A stretch of 64,000 nt of DNA from Chordicoccus furentiruminis (GCF_019355395.1 NZ_CP048829.1:496001-560000); one strand, 5' to 3'; positions 8,044-16,842 are shown, counted from the stretch's first letter. Numbers and translations: made by a program. Notes: generated by a model from the sequence alone, not told the origin.

Positions 8044-8151
8044 ATCCCATTACTCCCAATAATTCATCAATCTCGCCTTCCAGCCGGATAAGACTCCGGG
8101 CGAGCTGGTCTTTGCCGTTTTCTGTTGCCCGATCCGTTTTCTTTTTCGCTT

Positions 8152-8192
8152 AAGACCACACTATAGTAGGGAGTGTGGAATGTGGTGGTCTT
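8152..8192. promoter_or_regulatory. Operator-like nested inverted repeats between divergent genes
   Basis: AAGACCAC (8152..8159) is inverted as GTGGTCTT (8185..8192), and CCACAC (8156..8161) as GTGTGG (8173..8178). The site lies midway between the divergently transcribed DUF6551 and XRE genes, where an XRE repressor would be expected to bind. Confidence 0.45.
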
Positions 8193-8282
8193 GATCATAT
8201 TTTTCCAAAGTATAAGTTGCTATGTGCATAGATCAGAGGTAATACACGTATGGCTTATGCGGGCATTCAAAGGAGGTTATAT

Positions 8283-8624
8283 ATGCCCGTAAACTACAAT
8301 CAGCTCGGCGATCGCATAAAGCACTTCCGAGAAGAAAAGAGCTTTACTCAAGAACTACTCTCTGAGAAGCTTAGTCTTGCCCGCGAAAATATCAATCGAT
8401 ACGAAAACGGGAGCAAGCATCCCAGTCTCGACACTGTGGTGGACATCGCTAATGCCCTCGGCATTTCGGTTGATGATCTACTCGTCGACAGCCTTGAACA
8501 TCCGATCTCCACAGCGGACTCGGAGATTCATCGACTGCTCCTTGATTGCAACAAGATTGAGGAGCAGGTACTGACAAAGACCGTAGCGGAATTAAAGAAA
8601 ATCCTGTACGGTCTCGGAATTTAG
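8283..8624 (+). CDS. XRE-family transcriptional regulator
   Basis: A 113-aa protein starting MPVNYNQLGDRIKHFREEKS after AAAGGAGG. The HTH spans about residues 8-62 (TQELLSEKLSLARENINRYE, then NGSKHPSLDTVVDIANALG). A short helical tail follows, suitable for dimerisation. It probably controls the divergent operon at 8043-5600 and itself through the palindrome at 8152..8192; that is inference from position. Confidence 0.85.
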   Translation: MPVNYNQLGDRIKHFREEKSFTQELLSEKLSLARENINRYENGSKHPSLDTVVDIANALGISVDDLLVDSLEHPISTADSEIHRLLLDCNKIEEQVLTKTVAELKKILYGLGI

Positions 8625-8625
8625 C

Positions 8626-8713
8626 AAATAAAAAACTGCCCGTGTAAGTCGGCAGCGGCACCCGTTTTCACAGCTGGGTGCTGTCTGTCTCACACAGGCA
8701 GTTTATTTGTTTT
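8626..8713. terminator. Long bidirectional terminator hairpin
   Basis: AAACTGCC (8633..8640) pairs with GGCAGTTT (8697..8704), GTGT with ACAC, and an inner GGCACCC pairs with GGGTGCT. T-rich runs follow on both strands. It lies between the convergent genes ending at 8624 and 8719. Confidence 0.75.
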
Positions 8714-8718
8714 CAGTT

Positions 8719-9051
8719 TTATTGTGCGATCCGATCGTTGTAGAAATCGTCCAGGAACTGGCAGAATCCTACTTCCATGCTCTGAACATAACATTTCCCT
8801 GAGAAGCCGTCCAGCACCATCTTCACCGCATCCATCAGTTTCTCCGTTTTCGGGTCATCACTGGGTCTAAGACCGTCCTCGGCCCAGGCAGTAGCCCTGT
8901 CAAGGAGATCGGCAAGCGCAGCGCCATCAATTGTGCCGGTACCGACTACTCTGCCCAGTTCCTTCTTCACTTCTCCCGTACTGCTCAGGTATCTGGTGAG
9001 GATCAATGCGATCGCCGTATCATAGGCGTTGAAATCGTACTTGTTGGTCAT
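8719..9051 (-). CDS. Small conserved hypothetical protein
   Basis: A 110-aa, helical, acidic protein starting MTNKYDFNAYDTAIALILTR. The ATG at 9051 is chosen because conservation-like sequence starts there; upstream codons are open but low-complexity. No catalytic motif is recognised. It lies between the recombinase remnant and the XRE gene. The 9052..9240 gap holds only a CTCCTAA/TTAGGAG inverted repeat (9180..9206). Confidence 0.6.
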   Translation of the reverse strand: MTNKYDFNAYDTAIALILTRYLSSTGEVKKELGRVVGTGTIDGAALADLLDRATAWAEDGLRPSDDPKTEKLMDAVKMVLDGFSGKCYVQSMEVGFCQFLDDFYNDRIAQ

Positions 9052-9240
9052 ATGTGCCCGAACCCCTTTCCTGTTTTTCAAGACCAGAGAATAAATGAAG
9101 ATGCTGCACATTGCAATAGGGAAAGAAGAAAGATACTGTATAGTTAGACTTTACCAGTACCAGGTTCTGCAACTCTTTTCTCCTAATATTGTGCTGTTTT
9201 TAGGAGCATCTTTCCATTAGGAGAAAACCTTGGCATAAGC

Positions 9241-9284
9241 AAAAAAGAGCCCGCCGGATCACTTTCGCAGCAATCTCAGCGGGC
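9241..9284 (-). terminator. Rho-independent terminator of the recombinase
   Basis: On the minus strand GCCCGC pairs with GCGGGC (9284..9279 with 9254..9249), followed by TCTTTTTTGC, directly after the recombinase stop. Confidence 0.8.
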
Positions 9285-9291
9285 ATTCGCA

Positions 9292-10220
9292 TTAACACTC
9301 GACCTGTACATCATCATCGCTTACCAGCTCCCGACTCACCTCCCGGTTGAACCTGCCTTCATCCATGGTCTCCCATCCGAGAGCTTTCACGATTTCAGCA
9401 ATCAGGCTCTCCTCGCTGATCAACCTGCAGCGGCAGCCATTCCCTTTCTGACCCTTCTGCCGTTCCCGGCAGTTCCAGGCTTTGTAGTAGACGCCACCCT
9501 TCGTCTTCAAGGTCCTGCGTACAAAAGGAGCACCACATTCTCCACAGAATACTTTTCCGTAGAGGAAGTGGTGCTCACCGGCTCCGATGATTCCATTTTT
9601 CAGATTGTCCTTAAAGCCTTTCTTGATCGCCTGCGCCTGATCCCACAACTCCCTGCTGACGATGCCTTCATGATCATCGGTCAGGTAGTAATCCTTGTAG
9701 TCGTGGCGCTTCATCGGCTGGTGTGTCAGGTAATCTGTCGGCGGCTGCTTCATGAGGTGTTTATCGCCGACGTAGGTCTCATTGCTCAGAATGTAGCGAA
9801 CTGCCTCAACAGTGAACTTCCCACCGCGTAGGGTCTTCGCTCCTTTCTCAGACAATGCTCTGCAGATGCCGGAATAGCTCTCCCCGGCAACATACCGTTC
9901 AAAGATCTCCCGGATGATCCAGGCGTCCTGGTTCGGCACCAGCTTTCCATCTACACCGTCATACCCGAGAATCCGGTTGCTGCCGATGTTATAGTCTCCG
10001 TTTGCAAACCTCTGCTGATAAGCCCAGCGCCGGTTCAGGCCGATGGAGTTGCTTTCATCCTGGGAGATTGCTCCCAGCAGTGCAAGCTGGAAATTGCTGG
10101 TCGGGTCATCCGTGCGGATGTTCTCCTTTTCAAAGATGACCGTCACATTGTTTGCTTTCAGGCGGTCAACGTATTCCTGGCAGTTGCCGACATTTCGGGA
10201 GAACCTGGGGATGTCATTAA
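9292..10220 (-). pseudogene. Large serine recombinase lacking its catalytic N-terminus
   Basis: The frame runs from about 10220 (FNDIPRFSRNVGNCQEYVDR) through the end of the resolvase domain and the E-helix region. It continues into the Recombinase domain (NRILGYDGVDGKLVPNQDAW, then EIFERYVAGESYSGICRAL) and the zinc-ribbon (FCGECGAPFVRR ... CRERQKGQKGNGCRCR). About 70-80 N-terminal residues with the nucleophilic serine and the Arg cluster are missing, because the frame abuts prophage sequence near 10220. Such recombinases integrate Firmicute elements. This one cannot catalyse integration as it stands. An internal start could give a 284-aa catalytically dead fragment. Confidence 0.8.
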
Positions 10221-10239
10221 ATAGTTATGGCAAACAGTA

Positions 10240-10670
10240 AGCCATGCATTGAATGACGACGACAACCCGGCGGGCGCTGACGGCGTTCTGACCCTGAAAG
10301 GCAATCAAGGCATAGGAAAGACAAGTTTCTTTGCGGTTATTGCCCTGAAAGCAGATTGGTTTTCCGAGGGTGTAAGCATCAATACCGATAACAAAGATAC
10401 CATCATACAGGCAACGGGCAGTCTGATTGCAGAATTGGGCGAACTGGACAGCATATTGAAGCGGGAGCAATCCGCGCAGAAAGCGTTCCTGACTGCCGCC
10501 CGTGATATGTACCAACTGCCTTATGCCCGCGCAGCCGTGCGCAGACCGCGCCGGACAAGTTTTTGCGCGACAGTAAACCCGGAAGAATTCTTGAATGACG
10601 AAACAGGCAGCTGCCGTTTTTGGACGGTTCACGTTGGAAATATCGACGTTGAACGCCTGAACAGCCTTTC
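10240..10670 (+). pseudogene. VapE-type phage primase/helicase, internal fragment
   Basis: The frame carries the Walker A motif GNQGIGKTSFF and the conserved tract SINTDNKDTIIQATGSLIAE, AARDMYQLPYARAA and FCATVNPEEFLNDETGS of virulence-associated protein E family ATPases. The N-terminal half is missing, and the frame runs without a stop into portal-protein sequence at about 10665. It is the left member of a deletion fusion inside a collapsed prophage. A TTG at 10249 could start it, but no ribosome site is evident. Confidence 0.8.
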
Positions 10671-11040
10671 CAACAATAATGCGTTCCTGCTGCTTGCCCG
10701 CGACGACAGCGGGCGAATTACGGCGGTTTACCTGATCACCCCGCAAAGCGTCGAGTTCGTCCCCGGTACAGACGGCGCGTTATACCTTGACTGCCTGTTC
10801 CCGGACGGCAGACAGGTTTTATTCCCCTATGCCGATATAGTCCACTTGCGGCGGCATTTCCTGACTAACGATCTGTTAGGCGACGGGAACGCGCCGTTGT
10901 TCCCCCCTGCTTGACACGGCGGAAACGCTGACACAGGGCATTGCAGCAAGCGTAAAAAACGGAACAAGCATTCGCGGCGTTCTGAAATTTACGTCGCTTG
11001 TCAATCCGGCGCAGGTGAAAATGGAAAAGGAAAAGCTGCA
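10671..11040 (+). pseudogene. Phage portal protein fragment, frameshifted
   Basis: From SNNNAFLLLARDDSGRITAV to GDGNAPLF the text matches the middle of phage portal proteins. At about 10905-10910 a C tract reads six C where five would keep the frame. Restoring the frame gives LDTAETLTQGIAASVKNGTS and TSLVNPAQVKMEKEK, which is clearly portal. It ends abruptly at about 11040, where capsid sequence begins. It is fused in frame to VapE on the left. Confidence 0.75.
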
Positions 11041-11543
11041 TTGCGGACGCAATCGGCGCGGCTATTGTTTCCGGCACGGGCAACGGACAGCCCACGGGCA
11101 TTCTGTCCGGCATTACGTGGAACAACAAAAACCGCATTCAGACAACGGAACTGACCGCCGACAACCTGCTTGCAGCCGTCGCCCTGCTGCCTGCCGGATA
11201 TGCGGGCGGGGCAAAGTTCGCAATGTCCACGGCAACCCTGTTCGGCAGCGTGTACCCGCTCAAAGACGGCGAAAACCGTTATTTCTTCACTGACCCGGAG
11301 CGCGGCGGCGTTCGTCGTCTGTTCGGTTTTGAAATCGTACTTGACGACAATATCCCCGCCGGAACAATCCTTTTCGGGAATTTTCGCTATTACGGCGTGA
11401 ACATCCCGCAGGGCGTGGCAATCGAGGTTTCCCGCGAAAGCGGCTTTACAAGCGGCCTGATTGATTACCGGGCGTTGTGCATCGCGGACGGCAAGCCCAT
11501 TGTTCCGGGCGAGTTCGTCAAAGTAGAGGTACAGGCGGCGTAA
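11041..11543 (+). pseudogene. HK97-type major capsid protein, C-terminal fragment
   Basis: The frame reads IADAIGAAIVSGTGNGQPTG, then a capsid-like body (TTELTADNLLAAVALLPAGY ... FAMSTATLFGSV ... FGFEIVLDDNIPAGTILFGN), and ends FVKVEVQAA at 11543. This is the C-terminal portion of a phage major capsid protein of the HK97 fold. The N-terminal scaffold (delta) region and protease are absent because of the portal-capsid deletion at about 11040. Confidence 0.75.
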
Positions 11544-11576
11544 TGCCGCCTTGCCCGGAAAGGACGGCAAAGCAAA

Positions 11577-11852
11577 ATGATTTTCACGATTGAAGAAGCC
11601 CGCGACATTTTACGGATAGACGCCAGCGACAACGACGCAATGATTTTTGCTTTGCTGTCCGCTGTCCCGCCCTATCTTGAAGCGACAACGGGTTACACGG
11701 CAGTAAACGAGGAATATTCCCCCTTAGCGCAGGCGGCGGGGCGGTTCCTGCTTCAATTATGGTATTACGGCGATAATGCCGAAACGGACAAGCTGCAAAG
11801 GGTTATCGACAGCCTTTTGAAAGCGTTGTCGGCGGAACGGGCGCAGGCATGA
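11577..11852 (+). CDS. Phage head-tail connector (gp6-like)
   Basis: A 91-aa protein starting MIFTIEEARDILRIDASDND, the classic opening of gp6-like head-tail connector adaptors, and continuing with helices around AAGRFLLQLWYYGD. Full length for the family. It lies just downstream of capsid, as in intact siphophage modules, and overlaps the HNH gene by four bases. Confidence 0.8.
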   Translation: MIFTIEEARDILRIDASDNDAMIFALLSAVPPYLEATTGYTAVNEEYSPLAQAAGRFLLQLWYYGDNAETDKLQRVIDSLLKALSAERAQA

Positions 11853-12145
11853 CGCGGGCGCAGTTCTACCACGGGAAAGCATGGCGGCGACTGTCCAAAG
11901 CGTTCCTTATGTCAAAACATTACATTTGTGAACGTTGCGGACAGCCTGCCGAAATCGCCCATCATAAAATATACCTGACCGCTGAAAACGTGCTTGACCC
12001 GGAAATATCACTAAATCCCGGCAACCTTGAAGCCCTTTGCATGAACTGTCACAACGCGGAGCATTTCGGACAGGGCGGCGCAACGGCGGGGCTTGCCTTT
12101 GATGAAACCGGAAACATTATTCAGAAAGGAAATAGAAAGCAATGA
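11849..12145 (+). CDS. Phage HNH endonuclease
   Basis: A 98-aa protein with the CERCG ... AEIAHHKIYL ... NPGNLEALCMNCHNAEH arrangement of small phage HNH nucleases: two CxxC metal knuckles, a His pair and Asn. In cos-type phages this enzyme works with terminase in genome packaging. It overlaps both neighbours by four bases, typical of phage operons. It is apparently intact in an otherwise degraded prophage. Confidence 0.8.
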   Translation: MTRAQFYHGKAWRRLSKAFLMSKHYICERCGQPAEIAHHKIYLTAENVLDPEISLNPGNLEALCMNCHNAEHFGQGGATAGLAFDETGNIIQKGNRKQ

Positions 12146-12393
12146 AACAGTCTTTGAAAGAAGCATATCACGCAGAACGTGAACGCGCTATTGTCACCCT
12201 TTACAATACCGTGCGCAGGTTCCGCGAACAGTTGGATTTAGAGGCGGAACGGGAATGCTGCCTTGACTCAGAAAGCGCCGCATTTACACAGGCATATATT
12301 CCCGCGCAGCTTGCGTTATTGCAGCTTATGAAAGAAGGAAACCGCGACTATTGCAACGGTATGGGCGTATTTCCGGCAGCTTTCCGGGAATGA
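12142..12393 (+). pseudogene. Small phage gene fused to a head-closure fragment
   Basis: The first ~75 codons (MKQSLKEAYHAERERAIVTL ... SAAFTQAYIPAQLALLQLMK) read as a small helical phage protein of unknown role. The frame stops at 12391-12393. A second frame, offset by one base, continues at once with head-closure sequence. The junction near 12370-12390 is another deletion breakpoint within the prophage. Confidence 0.5.
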
Positions 12394-12571
12394 GATTTAC
12401 AGAGTGACCACACAGTCCACGGAAGAAGTTATGTTTGTTATCAATTACCGCACGGACATAACGACCGAAAACGTGATACTGTATAAAGGCGTAAAGTATA
12501 ATATCGTCCGCGTGGACGTTTTCGAGGGCTACAAAAGCGATCTGACCTTATATTGCAAATGGCAGGCTTAA
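12389..12571 (+). pseudogene. Phage head-closure/adaptor protein, C-terminal fragment
   Basis: Without a start codon, the frame reads NEIYRVTTQSTEEVMFVINY, then RTDITTENVILYKGVKYNIV, ending LTLYCKWQA at 12571. This matches the C-terminal half of phage head closure (head-tail adaptor) proteins. It is the last recognisable structural remnant of the prophage and converges on the zinc-ribbon pseudogene of the opposite strand. Confidence 0.6.
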
Positions 12572-12909
12572 ACGCCCGCCGCTTTCTGAATTTCTGCTAT
12601 TATTATGTCCTGTTCTGCTTTGTCAACCCCGTCAGCGTCCAACGCTTCACGGGTTCCGCATTCCGGTCAGATTTCCGTTTTGTTGTCTGCCCGCGACATT
12701 GCCGGATAACCTGTATATGTCTTTCCGCATTTCGGACAGACAGCGGTTTTTTCATGCCTGTTCTGTTCGTCCTGTTCCATTGCGGCCGTCGCTGTCGGCA
12801 CAATTTCGGCAGCATCCGCGCAGCGGGCGGAAACATTCGAGTTTTCAGGGATGGTAACGGTATAACCGTTTTCGTCCGGCGTTGCAATCACATGAAAAGG
12901 TTTCGACAT
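12568..12909 (-). pseudogene. Small zinc-ribbon phage protein with in-frame TGA
   Basis: From ATG at 12909 (MSKPFHVIATPDENGYTV) the frame reaches a CPKCGKTY knuckle and MSRADNKTEI, then TGA. It continues open with PECGTREALDADGVDKAEQD and ends IQKAAGV at 12570-12568. Relatives have a Cys (TGC/TGT) at the stop position, completing the second CPxCG knuckle. So a single C-to-A change at the third codon base (or the equivalent) has split the protein. No sign elsewhere that UGA is read through. Confidence 0.65.
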
Positions 12910-12923
12910 AATGACACCGCCTT

Positions 12924-14087
12924 TTATCTATCAATCAACTGTTTTAAGAATGCCTGTGCTTCATAGTGATTGATTGACGAACCATTAACCTGTTCAAGAA
13001 TTGAAACAAGCGCTTTTCCGTTAAATTGTGCAACACCCCTTGAATTTCTTCCTGCCCAATGCTGTTGTAGGTTTGTAGCACCTATCAATCTATCATCGAA
13101 CGCAGAAACCAAACGGGCGACAATATTCTTGTTTTCGTCTATTCCAAGCAAGTAAATCATGTAAACCGATTTTTGTGTGGACAAGAATTCAAGCAGCTTG
13201 TCAATGTTGTAAGCTTTGGGGTTCCCGTCTAAAAACAGAACCTTTGTCTTTATGTCCGTTTCAGTAATATAGGACGGATATGTTTTTGAATAATCCCCAA
13301 GTTTATCTTCCGTCTTGAAAATTGGCAACGGTGAACTAGAATGCAGGGCGTTAATGATTTTGTCCTTCAAAGTAGACCCATCATCCGTAATGAGATATTC
13401 AATAACCCGACCGCGCATATTGACATTATCAATGAATGCGGCAATAGCAATTTCGCCTTGAACCCGTGATACTCTACTATCAAGGTCATTATTCAAATCA
13501 ACATATTCCGGAGACTGCAAAAAGCGTTCTGCCCTATCCACTGATAAAAGGATATTGCGTTCTTCCATAGAAGAAACAGGAAATTTCAAATTGCGGCCTA
13601 CTATGTCGTTTGTGCTTTCAACTAAACGTTCAAGATTATCTTGAAATGACAGTCCGGCATGATATGCAAATAACCTTTGAAAGTTATCCGGCGCATTATC
13701 AATAGAGTCATATTCAAGCATAATATCGCTACCGTTGAAACTTCCACGTATATTGTCGATTCTTAATTCCTGTGAAGAATGGCTAATCTTCTTCAAAAAA
13801 GTGGAGTTGGCCAACATCAAATAGTTGGTATCAGGCGTTACAACGCAAACTATAAACGGTTCACCATCGTATTTCTGTAATGCTGACAACGATAATACAG
13901 TATTACTCATTCGTTTGCTTTTTGCTTTGCTGAACCTTATAGCAAAATCAGGAGAATAGAACACCTTTCTATCCTGAACAAGATTGAATTCTTTCTTGAC
14001 CATGGATGAAAGCTTTTCTTTGTCGCCAATGCCGTCAAAGTGTTGTATATAGGCAACAAGTCTGTTAATAGCGTCACGATTATACAT
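12924..14087 (-). CDS. Putative type II restriction endonuclease
   Basis: A 387-aa cytoplasmic protein with no membrane segment. It overlaps the end of a DNA methyltransferase gene by eight bases, the usual arrangement of a type II R-M pair. A possible PD-(D/E)xK active site is the TDIKTKVLFLD segment near residue 275, with an upstream acidic strand. The C-terminal text KSVYMIYLLGIDENKNIVAR resembles other type II nucleases. The role rests mainly on context; the recognition sequence cannot be inferred. Confidence 0.65.
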   Translation of the reverse strand: MYNRDAINRLVAYIQHFDGIGDKEKLSSMVKKEFNLVQDRKVFYSPDFAIRFSKAKSKRMSNTVLSLSALQKYDGEPFIVCVVTPDTNYLMLANSTFLKKISHSSQELRIDNIRGSFNGSDIMLEYDSIDNAPDNFQRLFAYHAGLSFQDNLERLVESTNDIVGRNLKFPVSSMEERNILLSVDRAERFLQSPEYVDLNNDLDSRVSRVQGEIAIAAFIDNVNMRGRVIEYLITDDGSTLKDKIINALHSSSPLPIFKTEDKLGDYSKTYPSYITETDIKTKVLFLDGNPKAYNIDKLLEFLSTQKSVYMIYLLGIDENKNIVARLVSAFDDRLIGATNLQQHWAGRNSRGVAQFNGKALVSILEQVNGSSINHYEAQAFLKQLIDR

Positions 14088-15063
14088 TTTCGCTCCAATC
14101 TTGCAACGTCAATTGTGCATTGTTTGATTTTTTCTGCAATGCGGCGGTATTTCGTTCCCAAAAGACCCCATCGGCATAACCTTGAATTGTGCGGTCTGTT
14201 TCTGCCATTTCAAGTCTTTTTTCTGCCCACACGCAGTATTGTTCGTTTATTTCTATTCCGGAAAAATGTCGGTTTAATTTCTTTGCAGTTACAGACGTTG
14301 ACCCCGAACCTAAAAACGGGTCAAACACTATGTTACCGGGATTAGAACTTGCAAGTATCAGCTTTGCAAGCAACTTTTCTGATTTTTGCGTAGGGTGTGC
14401 AGTGTTCTCGGGCATTGACCAATACGGAATAGAAATGTCATCCCAAAAATTTGACGGGTATGTATTTCTGAAATTTCCGGCTGCCGTTTCTTCCCAGTCT
14501 TTAGGCTTCCCGTCAACTTTATACGGAGCTATTACCTTACGGCGTATCTTCACATCTTCCACATTAAAGGTATATGATTTTGAGTTTGTAGCAAACCATA
14601 TATCTTCCATTCCGTTTTTCCAATTACTTAAAGCACCGCGTCCTTTTTCCCTTTGCCATGTAATGCGGTTCTGAATGTTGAAATGCCTTTTTAACACTGT
14701 TCCGACAGCGGAACTTGACTGCCAATCACAGCACACATATATTGTTGCATTCGGCTTGAGGAGAGGTATTATTTTTTCAACCCAACTTTCAGTATATTCG
14801 ATGTATAATTCATCCGTTGTTTTCTTGAACTTCTTGCCGTTGAAATTCTTGTCAAGATTATACGGCGGGTCTGCAACCAGCAAGTCAACAAATCCTGTAG
14901 GAAGATACGGCATGACTTCAAAGCAATCGCCTAAAATAGTTCTATCAAGAATGTCGGATAATTCGACTTTTTTATTTACTGAAATGCATCTTTCAAGGTA
15001 CTGCTGACCTTCTTCAACGGAAATATCTATGGTTTTATTCCGTCCTGCTTTTTCCATTGGCAT
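14080..15063 (-). CDS. Type II DNA adenine methyltransferase (class beta)
   Basis: A 327-aa N6-adenine methyltransferase. Motif IV, VADPPYNLD, comes before the SAM-binding motif I, FDPFLGSGST, which is the class beta order; a target-recognition region lies between them (WQREKGRGALSNWKNGMEDI). HPTQKSEKLLAKLI precedes motif I as usual. ATG at 15063 follows GAGGAGC at eight bases. It protects DNA from the overlapping downstream nuclease. The pair sits between a collapsed prophage and a repressor whose N-terminus is missing, consistent with insertion as a cassette. Confidence 0.85.
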   Translation of the reverse strand: MPMEKAGRNKTIDISVEEGQQYLERCISVNKKVELSDILDRTILGDCFEVMPYLPTGFVDLLVADPPYNLDKNFNGKKFKKTTDELYIEYTESWVEKIIPLLKPNATIYVCCDWQSSSAVGTVLKRHFNIQNRITWQREKGRGALSNWKNGMEDIWFATNSKSYTFNVEDVKIRRKVIAPYKVDGKPKDWEETAAGNFRNTYPSNFWDDISIPYWSMPENTAHPTQKSEKLLAKLILASSNPGNIVFDPFLGSGSTSVTAKKLNRHFSGIEINEQYCVWAEKRLEMAETDRTIQGYADGVFWERNTAALQKKSNNAQLTLQDWSENV

Positions 15064-15129
15064 AGTGGTAGCTCCTCTTTTTCATATAATGTAAGCGTAT
15101 TGTTCACTGGACATAATTACACATATTGC

Positions 15130-15158
15130 ATTATACTATAAACCCGCTGCTTTCTTAA
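15130..15158 (-). promoter_or_regulatory. Probable promoter of the R-M operon
   Basis: On the minus strand TTAAGA (15158..15153), 17 bases, TATAAT (15135..15130). The -10 is perfect and the -35 matches four of six. The leader to the methyltransferase ATG would be about 60 bases. Confidence 0.45.
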
Positions 15159-15206
15159 TAGACAATCTGTGAATTTCTTCTTTTATCTTTTAGTATAGCT
15201 GTCTAA

Positions 15207-15944
15207 AAAACGGGGCAACTAAAATCTCTTGCGTCCTTGACAAGGGGTACAATTCATTACAATCTCATCCCGGAACTGTGTACTTTACTTAACATCCAGA
15301 TCCATGATCTTTTCCATATGCAGGCGCAAACTGCCCTCAGCGATCTGGAGGATCGGGTCGTTAACAATCTCCGGAATCTTTCTCCCACAAGCCGAAAAGT
15401 CGTAGACAAAATGATCAGCACCATGGTCGATGAAGAGCTGATGGCAAAGGATCAGATGATGAAGGAGACGTTCGAGCTGTTCCTTGTGCGCCCCGGCACC
15501 CTGGCTGCTGGCACAGGAGACTACGTCCCGGAAGAGCCTCCGACCTACACGTTTCTTCGGAAGAATGATGTCAACAAGTACGCCGATGGCATTGCGCGGG
15601 TCAATGGGCACAGCATGGAGCCGGTTTATCTTGATGGCGATGATGTCTACTACAAAGAAGCCTCCGCCGCTTCACCTGGAGAAGATGTTATCGTGGATAC
15701 CGATGACGGCGCTGTCATCAAGCGCGTGGACGATGACTATACCCTCTACTCTGTCAATCCCGATCCCCGGTATGCCTATCCTGAGAAGAACGAGCATAAT
15801 ACACTCGTCATTCGTGGCATTGTCCTGGGCACCGTACACTCCTCTGACCGCGCAAGTAAAGAGGATCGCGGCATCCTGGAAGACCTGTTTGTCGATGAGA
15901 TCCGGGAGTTCAATGAAGAGCACAACCTTGATGGATGGGAATAG
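15207..15944 (+). pseudogene. S24/LexA-like phage repressor, HTH truncated
   Basis: The frame is open from 15207 and reads KTGQLKSLASLTRGTIHYNL, then LIPELCTLLNIQIHDLFHM, the last part of an XRE DNA-binding domain. A linker with an Ala-Gly cleavage site (LAAGTGDY) and a complete S24 peptidase domain follow: GHSMEP nucleophile Ser and IKRV Lys. A TTG at 15237 could serve as start, but the first HTH helices are absent. Intact family members would be cleaved on DNA damage. It may survive as a DNA-binding-dead protein. A full-length paralogue is at 38467..39354. Confidence 0.7.
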
Positions 15945-15995
15945 AAAGGGCAAAAGGACAAAGAAAGTCAAATTTCAAAAAGGGCAAAAAATAAG

Positions 15996-16028
15996 GGGAT
16001 GGCCGCTGTTGACCATCCCCGTTTCTTT
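15996..16028 (+). terminator. Rho-independent terminator after the S24 gene
   Basis: GGGGATGG (15996..16003) pairs with CCATCCCC (16014..16021) across a 10-base loop, followed by GTTTCTTT. Confidence 0.75.
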
Positions 16029-16073
16029 ATATACTAACCCATGTCATTCTACCCACTTGCCTAAAAAAAAGCC

Positions 16074-16694
16074 TTACGGCTTGTAAAACCTCTGGAACAG
16101 CGGCAGTAAATATGATGCGCCGAACACACCGAGTTTTTTCGGCCCTGTTACAGTTCCATCTTTCTCTATCACTTCTAGGTATTTCTGGAATCCAAGCTCG
16201 ACCGAACTCCGGCTTATGCTCTTTTCCCGTTTCTCGCCGTCCTTTACAATCCACAGCTCGTTACCATAGCCAGGGATAGAATACCCGTCATAATGTCGAC
16301 CGCCTGAACCACCCTTACGACTGACCTGATAAGTGTATTCCACACCGGGGCTTGTGCCTCGTCCAGATGTGGTAAATGGATAGCCGGAGAAGATGCACAC
16401 ACACTGCCAGAGCGCAGCCGTGATCTTCTCTATGCTGCCTGTGTCTACCACCACCTTCATCTTCTTCGTCGCTCTGTACCTCCTGTGCCGATCTGCAATG
16501 CTGGTCGTCTGCAGCAGGTTGTATGCAAGATTCTCATATGGAAGATAGCCATAGACGGCGGCGGGTTTAAGGCGGAGCGCTGCTCTAATCTCCTCTATGG
16601 TCTTCCCCTCGCTTTTCATACGCTGCACAATTGTGGCAGTCGGGGATGAGAAATAATCTGCAGTGATCAGCAGTTTCCTTGTCCTGATTACCAT
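16074..16694 (-). CDS. Mobile-element protein with sigma-like HTH start
   Basis: A 206-aa protein. The N-terminal ~65 residues resemble a sigma-70 region 4-type helix-turn-helix module (IVQRMKSEGKTIEEIRAALR, then LKPAAVYGYLPYENLAY). The C-terminal part has FSGYPFTTSGRG ... EYTYQVSRKG and EKSISRSSVELGFQKYLEV, a recurrent pattern of unknown function in clostridial mobile elements. A truncated relative lies at 40412..40594. It is preceded by a 33-aa ORF on the same strand. Confidence 0.6.
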   Translation of the reverse strand: MVIRTRKLLITADYFSSPTATIVQRMKSEGKTIEEIRAALRLKPAAVYGYLPYENLAYNLLQTTSIADRHRRYRATKKMKVVVDTGSIEKITAALWQCVCIFSGYPFTTSGRGTSPGVEYTYQVSRKGGSGGRHYDGYSIPGYGNELWIVKDGEKREKSISRSSVELGFQKYLEVIEKDGTVTGPKKLGVFGASYLLPLFQRFYKP

Positions 16695-16740
16695 TGTACC
16701 GAGCTGCTCTGCGACAGAACGAAGGGACGGTAGTTCAGAA

Positions 16741-16842
16741 CTACGGCTGGAGTTGAACGAACGGAGCTTTTGCCGCTTTCACAGCTCGGGCGATGAGTTC
16801 CTCCATCGAGCCTTCGGGGTCAGTTATCTTCTTGTGACTCAT
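16741..16842 (-). CDS. 33-aa small ORF upstream of the sigma-like gene
   Basis: ATG at 16842 with AAGGAA eight bases upstream encodes MSHKKITDPEGSMEELIARA and a short basic helix, ending in TAG at 16741. It lies 46 bases before the sigma-like gene. Either a small leader protein or the remnant of a longer gene. Confidence 0.4.
   Translation of the reverse strand: MSHKKITDPEGSMEELIARAVKAAKAPFVQLQP

Noticed and set aside
8044-8150. Possible small gene (reads KKKTDRATENGKDQLARSLI) before the DUF6551 gene
   Set aside because: Opens after a TAA with no start codon; at most a scrap.
12568-12909. UGA recoding (alternative code)
   Set aside because: Many genes in the window end in TGA and Trp is encoded by TGG throughout, so the single internal TGA is a mutation.
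12553-12966. 137-codon frame on the plus strand
   Set aside because: It is antisense to the zinc-ribbon pseudogene and the R-M nuclease 3' end, with no ribosome site and atypical composition.
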